64,000 bases of DNA from Roseinatronobacter monicus (lineage in GTDB: Bacteria; Pseudomonadota; Alphaproteobacteria; Rhodobacterales; Rhodobacteraceae), in the NCBI RefSeq assembly GCF_006716865.1, contig NZ_VFPT01000005.1:1-64000 (forward strand). Direction: 5' to 3'. Below the pieces are notes generated by a model. The model had not been told where the DNA came from, searched no databases, and saw only the letters and a list, made by a program, of their open reading frames with translations. The position numbers and the translations under genes are program-made. This document shows, piece by piece, positions 19,694 to 29,037 of the stretch; the first letter of the stretch is position 1; each line of letters starts with the position of its first letter.

Positions 19694-19851
19694 GGTTTTC
19701 CTCCCACCAAGTTTCTGCCGCAGCCTCCTTGCTGCGATGATTGCATTTCACCGCGAATCAGGGGGGCGTGTCAATATATAATTAAGACTTATTTATTATC
19801 GACAGGCAGACGTGTCTGTAGCATAATGGGTCTACAGGGATGGAGGCACGG
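19694..19851 (+). promoter_or_regulatory. Divergent promoter region with a ROK operator candidate
   Basis: 158 bases between operon B (minus) and the ROK repressor gene (plus). It contains the perfect inverted repeat CAGAC-GT-GTCTG at 19807..19818 next to an AT-rich stretch (19774-19799) that could hold promoter elements for both directions. ROK repressors usually bind such palindromes between themselves and the operon they control. Confidence 0.5.
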
Positions 19852-21054
19852 ATGTCGGAGTTCAAAACCAATGCACCCAAATGGGCAGCGAGTCAGTCCG
19901 GTCTACGGCAGCAGAATGAGCGGCTGGTCATGTCACTTGTGCGCAGACATGGTGCTCTTGCCAAATCCGAGATCGCCCGAATGACCGGTCTGTCAGCACA
20001 GACCGTTTCAGTCATTATGCGAGAGCTAGAGGCCGACAAACTTCTAATGCGTTGCGAGCCGAAGCGGGGACAGGTCGGCCAGCCCTCGATCCCGCATTCA
20101 TTGAATCCCGACGGTGCCTACTTTCTCGGTGCAAAGATCGGTCGGCGCAGCCTTGACGTGCTACTGATTGATTTTCTAGGTGAAATTAGGCACCAGGAAA
20201 GTGAGTATTACCCTTTTCCGCGCCCAGACGAAGCAGTCGCATCTATCGTAGCGACCGTACGAAAATTTGAGGCGGCGCTTGGTGCACGGGCGAGCCGGAT
20301 CGCTGGACTGGGCATAGCGATTCCATTTGAGCTTTGGAATTGGGTAGAGCAATCTGGTGCTCCAGAGGCGGCAGTGGCAGCATGGCGCGTCGCAGACGTG
20401 CGCGCAATGCTTTCCCTCTCATTGCCATATCCCGTGTATCTCCAGAACGATGCCACATCGGCATGTGGTGCCGAACTCGTGTTCGGCGACAATGCCGAAT
20501 TGCAGGATTTCATTTACATTTACATCGGCAGCTTTGTCGGCGGCGGCGTTGTGCTGAATGGCGGGCTCTACGCTGGGCGGAGCGGAAATGCCGGTGCGCT
20601 CGGCCCGATGCCCGTCCGTGCCCCAGCCGGCGGCATTGAGCCTTTACTCAACCAAGCCTCCCTAGTGGCACTCGAGCAAAGCTTGCTAGAAGCAGGAATC
20701 CCAACAGAAAGACTCTATCACGAAGACCATTGGTCGGGGCTCGGAGAATTGCTCGACCAGTGGTTGCAAACGGCCGCCCGTGGCCTCGCTCAAGCCATTG
20801 TCTCTGCCGCATCCATTATTGATTTTGAGGCTGCGGTGATCGACGGAAGCTTTCCGGCACGGGTGCGCGCTGACCTCATTGCGCGCGTTGCTACCGAAAT
20901 AAAGCGGATCGACACAACAGGCTTAAAGTCACCTGAACTCAAGGCAGGCAGCCTCGGGGGGGTGGCCCGCGCGTTGGGTGGAGCAACGCTGCCGCTCTTT
21001 GATCGTTATTTGATCGCTCAACACTTGGCTGCTTCGAGATGGGTGCAAATGTGA
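19852..21054 (+). CDS. ROK-family transcriptional repressor
   Basis: 400 residues. The N-terminal winged helix-turn-helix (ALAKSEIARMTGLSAQTVSV, near residues 38-57) is followed by the ROK sugar-kinase-like fold (NDATSACGAELVFG, YIYIGSFVGGGVVLNG). The typical Cys-rich zinc motif CGxxGC of ROK kinases is not present at the usual place. GGAGG at 19842 supports ATG 19852 over the in-frame ATG at 19840. It is divergent from operon B and likely its regulator. Confidence 0.88.
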   Translation: MSEFKTNAPKWAASQSGLRQQNERLVMSLVRRHGALAKSEIARMTGLSAQTVSVIMRELEADKLLMRCEPKRGQVGQPSIPHSLNPDGAYFLGAKIGRRSLDVLLIDFLGEIRHQESEYYPFPRPDEAVASIVATVRKFEAALGARASRIAGLGIAIPFELWNWVEQSGAPEAAVAAWRVADVRAMLSLSLPYPVYLQNDATSACGAELVFGDNAELQDFIYIYIGSFVGGGVVLNGGLYAGRSGNAGALGPMPVRAPAGGIEPLLNQASLVALEQSLLEAGIPTERLYHEDHWSGLGELLDQWLQTAARGLAQAIVSAASIIDFEAAVIDGSFPARVRADLIARVATEIKRIDTTGLKSPELKAGSLGGVARALGGATLPLFDRYLIAQHLAASRWVQM

Positions 21055-21101
21055 AGCAGCCCTAAACGATTCAAAACATGTGCAAAGGAGGGGCAATAGC
21101 C

Positions 21102-21755
21102 ATGATTTATCAGTCCGGCGTTGAACGTGAAGATTGGATGAATGAGTTAACAGCTCGCCTTGTAAACCTTGCTTCAAATGGACGCAGTCTCGTGGCGATA
21201 GCAGGAGCGCCAGGAAGTGGCAAATCGACCTTGAGCGACACACTTTGCGCCCGGCTGAACGCACACTCGTCCGGTCTTGCCGCAGTTGTCCAGATGGATG
21301 GGTTTCATTTTGACGACGTGGTGCTCCGCTCTCAGGGCACTCTTGCGCGGAAAGGTGCTCCCTTTACATTCGATGTCTGTGGCCTCCGATCTCTGCTTGA
21401 ACGGTTGCGGACCAATCATGAAGGCGAAATAGCAGTGCCTGTGTTCGACCGTGAACTAGAGATTTCACGGGGAGGCGCGCGGCTGATTCCCCAGAATGTT
21501 CCGATCATTCTCGTCGAAGGCAACTATCTGTTGCTTGATGAGGCACCTTGGGACACGCTCCATTCGCTCTTTGATCTTAAGATCGCGCTGGATGTCCCGC
21601 TTGATGAGCTGGAACGACGGCTTGTCAACCGCTGGGTTACCCTTGGATTCGAACGTCGCGAAGCAATCGAAAAAGCGCGAGCGAATGACCTTATGAACGC
21701 AAGAAAGATTCGGGAACAAAGCGTTGCGGCCGACATCGACCTCTCATTAGCCTGA
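21102..21755 (+). CDS. FrcK/uridine-kinase-like P-loop kinase
   Basis: 217 residues. The P-loop GAPGSGKST is near residues 33-41, with MDGFHFDD and the lid-like RWVTLGFERREA. It resembles FrcK of the S. meliloti fructose transport operon and PanK/uridine kinase-type proteins whose substrate is not certain. AGGAGGGG nine bases upstream supports ATG 21102. It follows the ROK gene closely and probably belongs to the same transcript. Confidence 0.8.
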   Translation: MIYQSGVEREDWMNELTARLVNLASNGRSLVAIAGAPGSGKSTLSDTLCARLNAHSSGLAAVVQMDGFHFDDVVLRSQGTLARKGAPFTFDVCGLRSLLERLRTNHEGEIAVPVFDRELEISRGGARLIPQNVPIILVEGNYLLLDEAPWDTLHSLFDLKIALDVPLDELERRLVNRWVTLGFERREAIEKARANDLMNARKIREQSVAADIDLSLA

Positions 21756-21818
21756 GCCACGACAAGACGACTTACCAGTTAAAACTCCACGCACTTTAAA
21801 CGCAAATGGAAGATGACA

Positions 21819-21992
21819 ATGCCAAGAAGTGTAAATATTGAGTACCTGCGGCGACTGACGTCAGATGATTGCAAAATCGACCTTTCAATTACTTTGAATC
21901 AAGTTGAAGCCACAATGGCTGAAAGTGTCAGACATAAATCAAGCACACGTGTCGGCTGGTTGCTCTGCGCAATGACAACAACTCGCCAGTAA
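21819..21992 (+). CDS. Small ORF of unknown function
   Basis: 57 codons from ATG after GGAAG, product starting MPRSVNIEYLRRLTSDDCK. Not recognised. It could be a truncated gene start left by rearrangement in this IS-rich stretch, or non-coding. Apart from it and the interrupted gene starting at 22025, nothing else is seen between 21756 and 22062. Confidence 0.25.
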   Translation: MPRSVNIEYLRRLTSDDCKIDLSITLNQVEATMAESVRHKSSTRVGWLLCAMTTTRQ

Positions 21993-22491
21993 TCTTGCGT
22001 GCCAGACAATCCACGGAGGATAGAATGATAAACTTGTTTGATACAGCCCTCACTGAACTTGGGAGCTATGCTTGAATTTGGGTGACGCGCATTTTCAGGC
22101 GGCGCGGCTTGGTGCGTCAAAAATCACTTCGACGCCGTCGTTGAATGTGATTCCTTCGATGACTTTTGGCAACTGATTTCTGCCATTGAGGCGCAACCAT
22201 TTCTTGGACGCGGCCTGAATGAGGGTAAAGACCATCAGTTTCGCGGTCTTTTGCGAGAGCGCACCCTTTGTGCGAACCGTTCTGTGCCGAACCGTGGCGA
22301 AGACGCTCTCAATGGGGTTCGTCGTGCGCAGATGGCCCCAGTGATCAGCCGGGAAGTCGAAGAAAGCCAGCAAGGCGTCACTGTCCTTGGTCAGGCAATT
22401 CACGCCTTTTTCGTATTTCTGCTTATATTTCTCACTGAACAGATCCATTGCGGCCTTCGCTTCCGCTTTCGTAGCGGCATGCTGGATATCA

Positions 22492-23982
22492 GGTCCCTTC
22501 GCGATTTGTGTGGGTTGCTGGTGGGCGGCGGATTGAATCTTCTACCAGATATTGTGGTCACAACATAAGGCGCGTCTGTCGCGGAGACCTCAAATATCGC
22601 AGCGTCAGACGCGCCGAGCCTGTTGAGCTGCGGCAGTTTTTTTGGATAGGGTGAAGCTTCCTGAAACCAGCGGATGAGGAGGTATTCATGGGTCCCGAGA
22701 CAAGTTTGTTCACGACAGCTCTTGGCCTGCAGGCTCCGTGGAGTGTCACGGACGTACGTTTTGACGCCAAACTCAAAGAGATCCACTTTGACGTCCGCTT
22801 CAAGGCGGGAAGTCGATTTGCTTGTCCCTCCTGTGGCGCGCCCGATCAGCCCGTCCATGACACGCGATCCAGGATCTGGGAACACCTGCGTTTTTTCGAG
22901 CACAAGGCTTTCATCCATGCCGATGTGCCACGTGTTGCTTGCAGCCAATGTAGCAAGACCGGACAGGTTCCGGTCCCCTGGGCGCGCAGTGGCAGCGGTT
23001 TCAGTCAGTTGTTTGAAGCCTTTGTGATTGCGCTGGTGCGACAGATGCCGGTGAAGGCTGTTGCTGATATGCTTGATGTTGGTGACGATCGCCTCTGGCG
23101 GGTTCTTGACCATTACGTGTCGTCAGCGCGAGATCGCGAAGACTTCAGCGCCGTGACCGCCCTTGGGATTGACGAGACAGCTGCGCGCCGCGGGCATAAT
23201 TACATCACCCTATTTCACGACCTTCTGGCCGGCAGGCTTCTCTTTGCCTGTGAAGGACGTGATGCAAAGACTGTGGCGGCTTTCGGTGAAGATCTGCGCG
23301 CCCATGGCGGTGATCCCGATGCCATCTCCGCTGCCTGTATCGATATGAGTAGGGCCTACATTTCTGGCGTCGCAAAGCATCTGCCGAACGCGGATGTTAC
23401 CTTCGACCCATTCCATGTCATCCAACTGGCCAATGTGGCGCTTGAAGAGGTTCGCCGCGCCGAAGTACGCAGCAGACCTGAGTTGAAACACAGCCGCTGG
23501 ATGTGGCTCAAGGACAAGAAGAGATGGACGAAGCGGCAGATCACACAGCATCATGATCTATCTCGGATGCACCTGAAAACAGGACGCGCGTTTCGCTTGA
23601 AAGAGGCTTTGCGCGACATCTTTGCTGAAGCCGAGTCCAAGGCAGAGGCCGAAGAACGGCTTACCGCCTGGTTTCAATGGGCGCGCCGCAGCAGGCTGCC
23701 AGCATTCAAGAAACTCGCTCTGACACTCAAGGCGCACTGGGATGGTATACTTAACGGTTTTGACAGCGATCTGAGCAACGGCGCTGTCGAAGCCATCAAC
23801 GGCCTCATTCAGGCCGCAAAGGCTCGGGCGCGCGGGTATCGCAAAACCCGCAACCTCATCAACATGTCATACCTCATCGCAGGCAATCTCACCCACTTAC
23901 CAGCGTCACCCTACCGCACAACATCTTGTGCCACAGGCAAATGAACGGAAACCAAGCCACCCACACAAACCGCGAAATAGCC
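22492..23982 (+). mobile_element. ISL3-family element nested in IS256
   Basis: A 1,491-bp element. The ends read GGTCCCTTCGCGATTTGTGT (left) and, as reverse complement, GGCTATTTCGCGGTTTGTGT (right). It is flanked by a perfect 8-bp target duplication GGATATCA (22484..22491 and 23983..23990), the normal size for ISL3. The exact duplication shows that the insertion is simple. Confidence 0.95.
22688..23944 (+). CDS. ISL3-family transposase
   Basis: 418 residues. The N-terminal zinc finger has the pattern CPSCGAP...C..C (near residues 43-90), followed by a helix-turn-helix and the DDE core: GIDETAARRGHNY (D), ACIDMSRAYISG (D) and SNGAVEAINGLIQAAK (E). GAGG precedes the ATG. No damage is visible, so this may be the most recently active element of the cluster. 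Confidence 0.94.
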   Translation: MGPETSLFTTALGLQAPWSVTDVRFDAKLKEIHFDVRFKAGSRFACPSCGAPDQPVHDTRSRIWEHLRFFEHKAFIHADVPRVACSQCSKTGQVPVPWARSGSGFSQLFEAFVIALVRQMPVKAVADMLDVGDDRLWRVLDHYVSSARDREDFSAVTALGIDETAARRGHNYITLFHDLLAGRLLFACEGRDAKTVAAFGEDLRAHGGDPDAISAACIDMSRAYISGVAKHLPNADVTFDPFHVIQLANVALEEVRRAEVRSRPELKHSRWMWLKDKKRWTKRQITQHHDLSRMHLKTGRAFRLKEALRDIFAEAESKAEAEERLTAWFQWARRSRLPAFKKLALTLKAHWDGILNGFDSDLSNGAVEAINGLIQAAKARARGYRKTRNLINMSYLIAGNLTHLPASPYRTTSCATGK

Positions 23983-24996
23983 GGATATCATCGAGATCAG
24001 ATTTCACGGCTGCGGCCATCTGCTTGGGAAAACAGTTCAGCACATTCTTCACCTTATGAACCCAGCAGCGCTGGTGCTTCGTGCTGCCAAATGCCTTGTC
24101 CAATGCATTCCAGAACCCCAAGGCGCCATCGCCCACCGCGATCTTGGGGGCGACAGACAGGCCCCGAGCCTTGAGATCGCTCAGCAATTCATGCCAGCTC
24201 TGCGAGCTTTCCCGAAGCCCAACCTGAAAGCCGATCAGTTCCTTCTTGCCCTCCGGTGTGGCTCCGATGATCACCAGCATGCATTCGGCATTTTCTTCCA
24301 TGCGCGCCTGCAGATAGACGCCATCTGCCCATATGTAGACGTAATTGCGCGCAGACAAATCACGCCGCGCCCAGGCATCATATTCTGCCTGCCAACCTGC
24401 GGTCAGGCGGGATATGACACTCGGAGACAGGTTGGGTGCATCGGGGCCCATAATGGCTGACAGCGCTTCCTGGAAATCGCCCGTGGAAATGCCCTTCAGG
24501 TAGAGAACGGGCAACAGCGCGTCCAAGCTGACCGAGCGGCGCGCCCATTTCGGCAGTATATTCGAGGTGAAGCGGATCTTTTGCGCAGGATCGAGTGCCG
24601 CCATCCGGTCACGCACTTTGGGGCGCTGCACATTCAGAGCGCCAATGCCCGTCTGGATCTGACGTTCAGGGCCAAGTCCATGGCGGACGATCCGCTGGCG
24701 GCCATCGTCCAGCTTCTCGTCCGCAAAGCTGGCCACAAATGCATCAGCTTCGGCTTTCAGCGCTTCCGCCAGCATCCGGCGTGCGCCTTCCCGTGCCAGT
24801 TCTGTCAGCGGGTCGACGATAGTTTCTGATTGGCGAAACGGTAGAATGGTTGTATCGTTCTTCATAGGCGTATTGCTCCTCGTGAGGTTCTGGCTGGCTT
24901 TGACACCCGCCACAATACGCCGCCTTTCAATTCATGCCATCACCCAAATTCCCGCATAGCTCTGAACTTGGCGACGTCGTCCACAACATTAACCTA

Positions 24997-26166
24997 GTGT
25001 TCTGAGTCTGACATTCCCTACCTGTTTCCCCTGATTTCATCCAGCGCGTCGAGCGCGCGGCGTTCACGGGCGAGGATGTCTTCGGCGCTCTTGGTCCACC
25101 TGAAGGGTTTCGGTGCCTCATTGTGCTGCGCCAGATAGTCGTAGATTGCGGCCTCGAGGTCATCGACGCTGCAATAGCTACCGCGCCGGATGCGCCTGGA
25201 GGTGATCTCGGCAAAGAAGCGTTCGACCAGGTTCAGCCACGAGGCGCTGGTGGGCGTGAAATGCAGCTTGAAACGCGGGTACTTTTCCAGCCAGGCCTTC
25301 ACCTCAGGCGTCTTGTGGGTGGCGTAGTTGTCAAGGACCAGATGCACATCGCGCCGCGCGGGCACCGCCTTGTCGATCTGGCGCAGGAATTTGAGGAACT
25401 CCTTGGCACGATGGCGTGGCATGCAGTCGCCGATGACCTTACCGGACTTCACATCCAGCGCGGCGAAGAGCGTGGTGGTGCCGTGCCGTTTGTAATCATG
25501 GGTCATGGTCGCGGCGCGGCCCTTCTTGAGCGGGAGCCCCGGTTGCGTCCGGTCGAGCGCCTGGATCTGCGACTTTTCATCAACGCAGAGCACCACGGCC
25601 CGGTCCGGCGGATCGAGGTAAAGCCCAACAATATCGGTAACCTTCTCCTCGAAGAGCGGGTCATTCGAAACCTTGAACCCCTTCGTGAGGTGCGGCTTCA
25701 AGCCAGCTTCTGCCCATATGCGACCCACGCTCGACGGCGAGATGCCCATAGCCTCGGCCATCAGTGCGCGGCTCCAATGCGTGGCATTGGGCGGGCTCTC
25801 CTGCACGGTCTTCGCGATCACCTTCAGCCTTGTTTCCATGGGCAGCGGCGGCACCCGCGACGGCCTGGTCTTGTCACGCTTCAGCCCCGGAACGCCCTCG
25901 TCGAGATACCTCTCCTGCCAGCGCCAGACCGTCGGCTTCGACATGCCCGTCTGCCGCATGATCTCAAAGGTGCCATGACCGTCAGCCGTGCCCAACACAA
26001 TCCCGGCTCGCCAGACCAGCTTGCGTGGGGTGTTGCGGTTGGTGATCAGGGCTTGAAGCTCTGCGCGGTCGGCGGGGCCAAGATAAAGGCAAATGTCGGA
26101 GCGTCTCATGCCCCAACTGTGACATATCCCACCGCCATTGGGAATCTACTGTCAGGTGGCGAACAC
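24997..26166 (-). mobile_element. IS630-family element
   Basis: A 1,170-bp element bounded by TA at 24995-24996 and 26167-26168, the TA target duplication expected for IS630. The ends share GTGTTC directly inside the TA. It sits 25 bases beyond the IS256 element, in the same small host gene. Confidence 0.92.
25018..26109 (-). CDS. IS630-family transposase
   Basis: 363 residues. N-terminal helix-turn-helix domains (GTFEIMRQTGMSKPTVWRW; MGISPSSVGRIW) and the DDE core: LCVDEKSQIQAL (D), LVLDNYATHKT (D), SASWLNLVERFFAEI (E). It appears intact. A long ORF on the opposite strand is its shadow. Confidence 0.95.
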   Translation of the reverse strand: MRRSDICLYLGPADRAELQALITNRNTPRKLVWRAGIVLGTADGHGTFEIMRQTGMSKPTVWRWQERYLDEGVPGLKRDKTRPSRVPPLPMETRLKVIAKTVQESPPNATHWSRALMAEAMGISPSSVGRIWAEAGLKPHLTKGFKVSNDPLFEEKVTDIVGLYLDPPDRAVVLCVDEKSQIQALDRTQPGLPLKKGRAATMTHDYKRHGTTTLFAALDVKSGKVIGDCMPRHRAKEFLKFLRQIDKAVPARRDVHLVLDNYATHKTPEVKAWLEKYPRFKLHFTPTSASWLNLVERFFAEITSRRIRRGSYCSVDDLEAAIYDYLAQHNEAPKPFRWTKSAEDILARERRALDALDEIRGNR

Positions 26167-26372
26167 TAGACGCTATCAACATCGCACATGCACGGATAGA
26201 CGTTTGCGTCAGCATGACCGATGCGCCGAAGCGCATCAACCGCAGTGCGGGCGCGTACGAAGCCGCGGGCGAGGTCTGGTTCGCGCTGGCTTACAGCTAT
26301 GCAAAAGCTCCAAACATGCATAGTATCACCTTGACCGAAAAGGGTTAACGAAGGGTGAATGGAGCAAAGTCG

Positions 26373-27299
26373 ATGGACGCGGACGATCCGGATACCGCCT
26401 TGCGCCTCGCCGCTTTTTCCCATGTTCGCAAGCTGGGAATGCTCTATGACGCTCTGACGTCAGAACATCTTTTGGCAGGTTTCACTTTCGAGGGCGAAAG
26501 GGTTCCACTGGTCAATCCGCAGCGCGGCATTTTCAAGCCGAAACGCATGCCGTACCTCCTCTCGATACGGACAGTCTTTCCGAGAGCCGGCCGCCGTGTG
26601 TGGTATGATGATCAGCGCGAAGTCCATGCACAGATCTACGGCGGCCATGAGGCGGTCGACTATGCATTCATGGGCGATAACCCTGATTCCGCCGACAACC
26701 AATGGCTGCGAGAGGCCTGGGAGCGACAGATCCCCATTATCTATTTCCTGGGTATCGCCCCGAAGCGGTATCACGCCATCCTGCCGGCTTTCATCGGAGG
26801 CTGGGACGCTCGGAGCCTCAAGGCCCAGGTGGTCTTCGGCGAGGCCGCGTCCAGTGAGATGGCTCCGCCAGAAAACGCCGCCGAACGGCGCTATGGGCTG
26901 CGCGTAGTCAAGCAGCGGCTGCATCAGGCTCAGTTCCGCGCCGCCGTCATTGCGGCTTATGGAGGTCGCTGCGCGCTGTCGCGCCTGCCCGAAGCTCGGC
27001 TTCTGGATGCCGCACATATCGTCGCTGATGCTGACGAGCGGTTCGGCCAGCCGGTCGTGCCCAACGGCTTGCCTCTCTCGAAGATCCACCATGCTGCCTT
27101 CGATGCCCATTTGATCGGCATCGATCCGGATTACCGCCTGTATGTGTCTGAACAACTCCTCTCCCAACAGGACGGCCCGGTCCTCGAGGCGTTAAAATCT
27201 CTCAACGGCGAGGTCATACACCTGCCGAGCCGGGAACGGGATCGCCCCGACAGAGACAGGCTCGCCTCACGTTTCGAGATATTCCGGTCGGTGGCGTGA
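26373..27299 (+). CDS. HNH endonuclease of restriction type (HNH_2)
   Basis: 308 residues. The C-terminal third has an HNH_2-type nuclease core: YGGRCALSRLPEARLLDAAH (near residues 200-220), then PNGLPLSKIHHAAFDAHLIG. The N-terminal two thirds (with FTFEGERVPLVNPQRGIFKP and RRVWYDDQREV) look like a separate recognition domain, possibly of the type that reads modified DNA; that is inference. GGAG eight bases upstream supports ATG 26373. Its stop overlaps the GTG start of the methyltransferase-HNH gene by GTGA, so the two are one translational unit. Confidence 0.8.
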   Translation: MDADDPDTALRLAAFSHVRKLGMLYDALTSEHLLAGFTFEGERVPLVNPQRGIFKPKRMPYLLSIRTVFPRAGRRVWYDDQREVHAQIYGGHEAVDYAFMGDNPDSADNQWLREAWERQIPIIYFLGIAPKRYHAILPAFIGGWDARSLKAQVVFGEAASSEMAPPENAAERRYGLRVVKQRLHQAQFRAAVIAAYGGRCALSRLPEARLLDAAHIVADADERFGQPVVPNGLPLSKIHHAAFDAHLIGIDPDYRLYVSEQLLSQQDGPVLEALKSLNGEVIHLPSRERDRPDRDRLASRFEIFRSVA

Positions 27300-27901
27300 G
27301 ATTCATGGGAATGTCGACGCGGGGATATGAAGGAGAGGCCGGACGCGCCCTTGCTGAACGCTATGAGACCGTTGATCCAGCGGTGCTCCATCAGGCACTG
27401 GTTCCGCATTTGCCGCCGGCGCCTGCCGCCATCCTCGATGTGGGTGCCGGTTCAGGGCGCGACGCAGCCTGGCTGGCCAATTTAGGCCACAGCGTGCTTG
27501 CGGTCGAGCCCTCAGCCACGATGCGCGCAGAAGGCCAGCGACGACACCCGTTGCCTGGCATTGCTTGGGTGACTGACAGCCTGCCGGGGCTCGAATCGGT
27601 ATTCCGTCTCAGCACAGCGTTTGACGTAATCCTTCTTTCGGCAGTCTGGATGCACATTCCGCCCTGTGACCGCCCCCGCGCGTTTCGCAAACTGGTCACG
27701 CTTCTCAAGCCCGGCGGCACGCTGACCATCACTCTCCGGCTCGGACCGCCAGCGCCCGACCGCGACATGCATCCAGTAGATGTCGCTGAGATCGAAGCGC
27801 TTTCGCGGGCCCACGGAGTGGCTGTCTTAAACGTGGATCAGAGGTGGTCCTGGTTTTTCGACCAGTTTTATGCCGCGCAGCGCTCTGGCATGGGTTTCCT
27901 A

Positions 27902-28732
27902 TCACGCGGCAAGTTTCATGTTTGGTTTGCGATTATCATAAACTTCGTCCGGGGTCATCAGGCCGTGGGATGAATGCGGGCGTTCTTCATTGTAATAAGC
28001 GATCCAGGTGCCGATCCCCTGGCGCGCCTCCCGGCCAGTTTCGAAGGTGTTCAAGAAGACGCATTCGTATTTCAAGGACCGCCACAGTCGTTCGATCATG
28101 CGGTTGTCGATCCAGCGGCCGCGCCCATCCATCGAAATCTTCACCTTTGCGTCTTTCAAAACGTCGGTGAAATCGGTGCTGGTGAACTGGCTGCCCTGGT
28201 CCGAATTGAAAATTTCGGGCGGGCCATAGGTGGCCAGTGCCTCCTTCAAGGCCTCGACGCAGAACCCGGCATCCATAGTATTGGACAGCCGCCAGCTCAG
28301 CACCTTGCGGCTGTGCCAGTCCATGATGGCGACCAGATACAAAAACCCGCGCTGCATGCGGATATAGGTAATGTCCGTACACCACACCTGGTTGGGACGC
28401 GTGATGGGCAGATCTTTTAGAAGATATGGATAAACCTTGTGTTCGGGGTTTTTCTTACTGGTCTTGGGTTCCTGATAGATCGGCACCAAACGCATGAGCC
28501 GCATCAGCCGTCTTGCGCGATGGCGGCCGCATTTGTGACCCTCTCTTTGCATATGACGCGCCATCTGCCGCGAGCCGTACCATGGCGTTTTCAGGAATTG
28601 CTCGTCGATGATCTTCATGAATTTCAGGTTTTCCGCGCTTTCACCGCAGGGCTGATAGTACAGCGTCGATCGGGCGAGCGACAGCAGTGTGCATTGCCGC
28701 CGGACACTCAGTTTGGGATGATCTTTCTTCAC
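27902..28732 (-). CDS. IS3-family transposase OrfB
   Basis: 276 residues. N-terminal HTH_21-like region (RTLYYQ-like STLYYQPCG), then the integrase core with WCTDITYI (D), NSDQGSQFT (D) and RMIERLWRSLKYE (E). Its GTG start overlaps the OrfA stop by GTGA; the CAAAAAG run just before it could also allow a -1 frameshift to make OrfAB. Confidence 0.93.
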   Translation of the reverse strand: MKKDHPKLSVRRQCTLLSLARSTLYYQPCGESAENLKFMKIIDEQFLKTPWYGSRQMARHMQREGHKCGRHRARRLMRLMRLVPIYQEPKTSKKNPEHKVYPYLLKDLPITRPNQVWCTDITYIRMQRGFLYLVAIMDWHSRKVLSWRLSNTMDAGFCVEALKEALATYGPPEIFNSDQGSQFTSTDFTDVLKDAKVKISMDGRGRWIDNRMIERLWRSLKYECVFLNTFETGREARQGIGTWIAYYNEERPHSSHGLMTPDEVYDNRKPNMKLAA

Positions 28733-29037
28733 GGCTTTTTGCCTCCAGTCCCGAGAATGAGCCTGGAGGCATCCGCCAAAAAATCCCGTTCCACTACCAA
28801 TTGGCCAATCTTGGCGTGCAGCTTCTCTACATCCTTGCCGGAAATCACTGGTTCACCAACCGGCTTGGCGTCAAACGACTGCGCCATCTTGGCAATTGCC
28901 GTGCGTTTCCAGCCGTTGATCATCGTCGGATGTACTTCATATTTCTTCGACAGCTCTGCCGTCGTCAACTCTTCACGGATCGCTTCCAAAGCAACCTTCG
29001 CCTTGAATTCTGCCGTGTAACGCTTCTGTTTCGCCAT
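28729..29037 (-). CDS. IS3-family transposase OrfA
   Basis: 102 residues with the HTH_Tnp_1 motif (FKAKVALEAIREELTTAELS, MINGWKRTA) and a leucine-zipper-like C-terminus. It is the DNA-binding partner of OrfB. Confidence 0.93.
   Translation of the reverse strand: MAKQKRYTAEFKAKVALEAIREELTTAELSKKYEVHPTMINGWKRTAIAKMAQSFDAKPVGEPVISGKDVEKLHAKIGQLVVERDFLADASRLILGTGGKKP

Larger units (their letters stand above)
22095..24865 (-). pseudogene. IS256-family transposase split by ISL3 insertion
   Basis: The N-terminal part runs from ATG 24865 (after AGGAG) down to 23983: MKNDTTILPFRQSE, first catalytic region WADGVYLQAR, second VGDGALGFWNALD. The C-terminal part runs from 22491 to the stop at 22095 and contains the third acidic residue in TNPIESVFATVRHRT. 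Removing ISL3 and one copy of GGATATCA joins KSDLDDI to QHAATKAEAKAAMDLF in frame. The gene was therefore intact before ISL3 arrived and is now inactive. Confidence 0.92.
22063..24962 (-). mobile_element. IS256-family element, itself interrupted by ISL3
   Basis: Terminal inverted repeats: left GAGCTATGCTTGAATTTGGG, right (reverse complement) GAGCTATGCGGGAATTTGGG. A perfect 9-bp target duplication TGAACTTGG lies at 22054..22062 and 24963..24971. Without the 1,491-bp ISL3 insertion and its 8-bp duplication the element is about 1.4 kb, normal for the family. It has moved into the 80-codon gene. Confidence 0.93.
22025..26348 (+). pseudogene. Unrecognised 80-residue gene split by IS256 and IS630
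   Basis: The frame begins at ATG 22025 after GGAGG and is cut after base 22062 by IS256. It resumes at 24972 (after the 9-bp target duplication), is cut again at 24996 by IS630 (TA target), and resumes at 26169 to a stop at 26346-26348. Joining 22025..22062, 24972..24996 and 26169..26348 gives one uninterrupted frame, from MINLFDTALTELGDVVHNIN to HSITLTEKG. I do not recognise the product. The restored frame across two independent insertions is strong evidence that it was a real gene. It ends 24 bases before the HNH gene. Confidence 0.7.

Noticed and set aside
25123..26169. 348-codon ORF on the plus strand
   Set aside because: It is the antisense shadow of the IS630 transposase gene; composition and lack of family features argue against coding.
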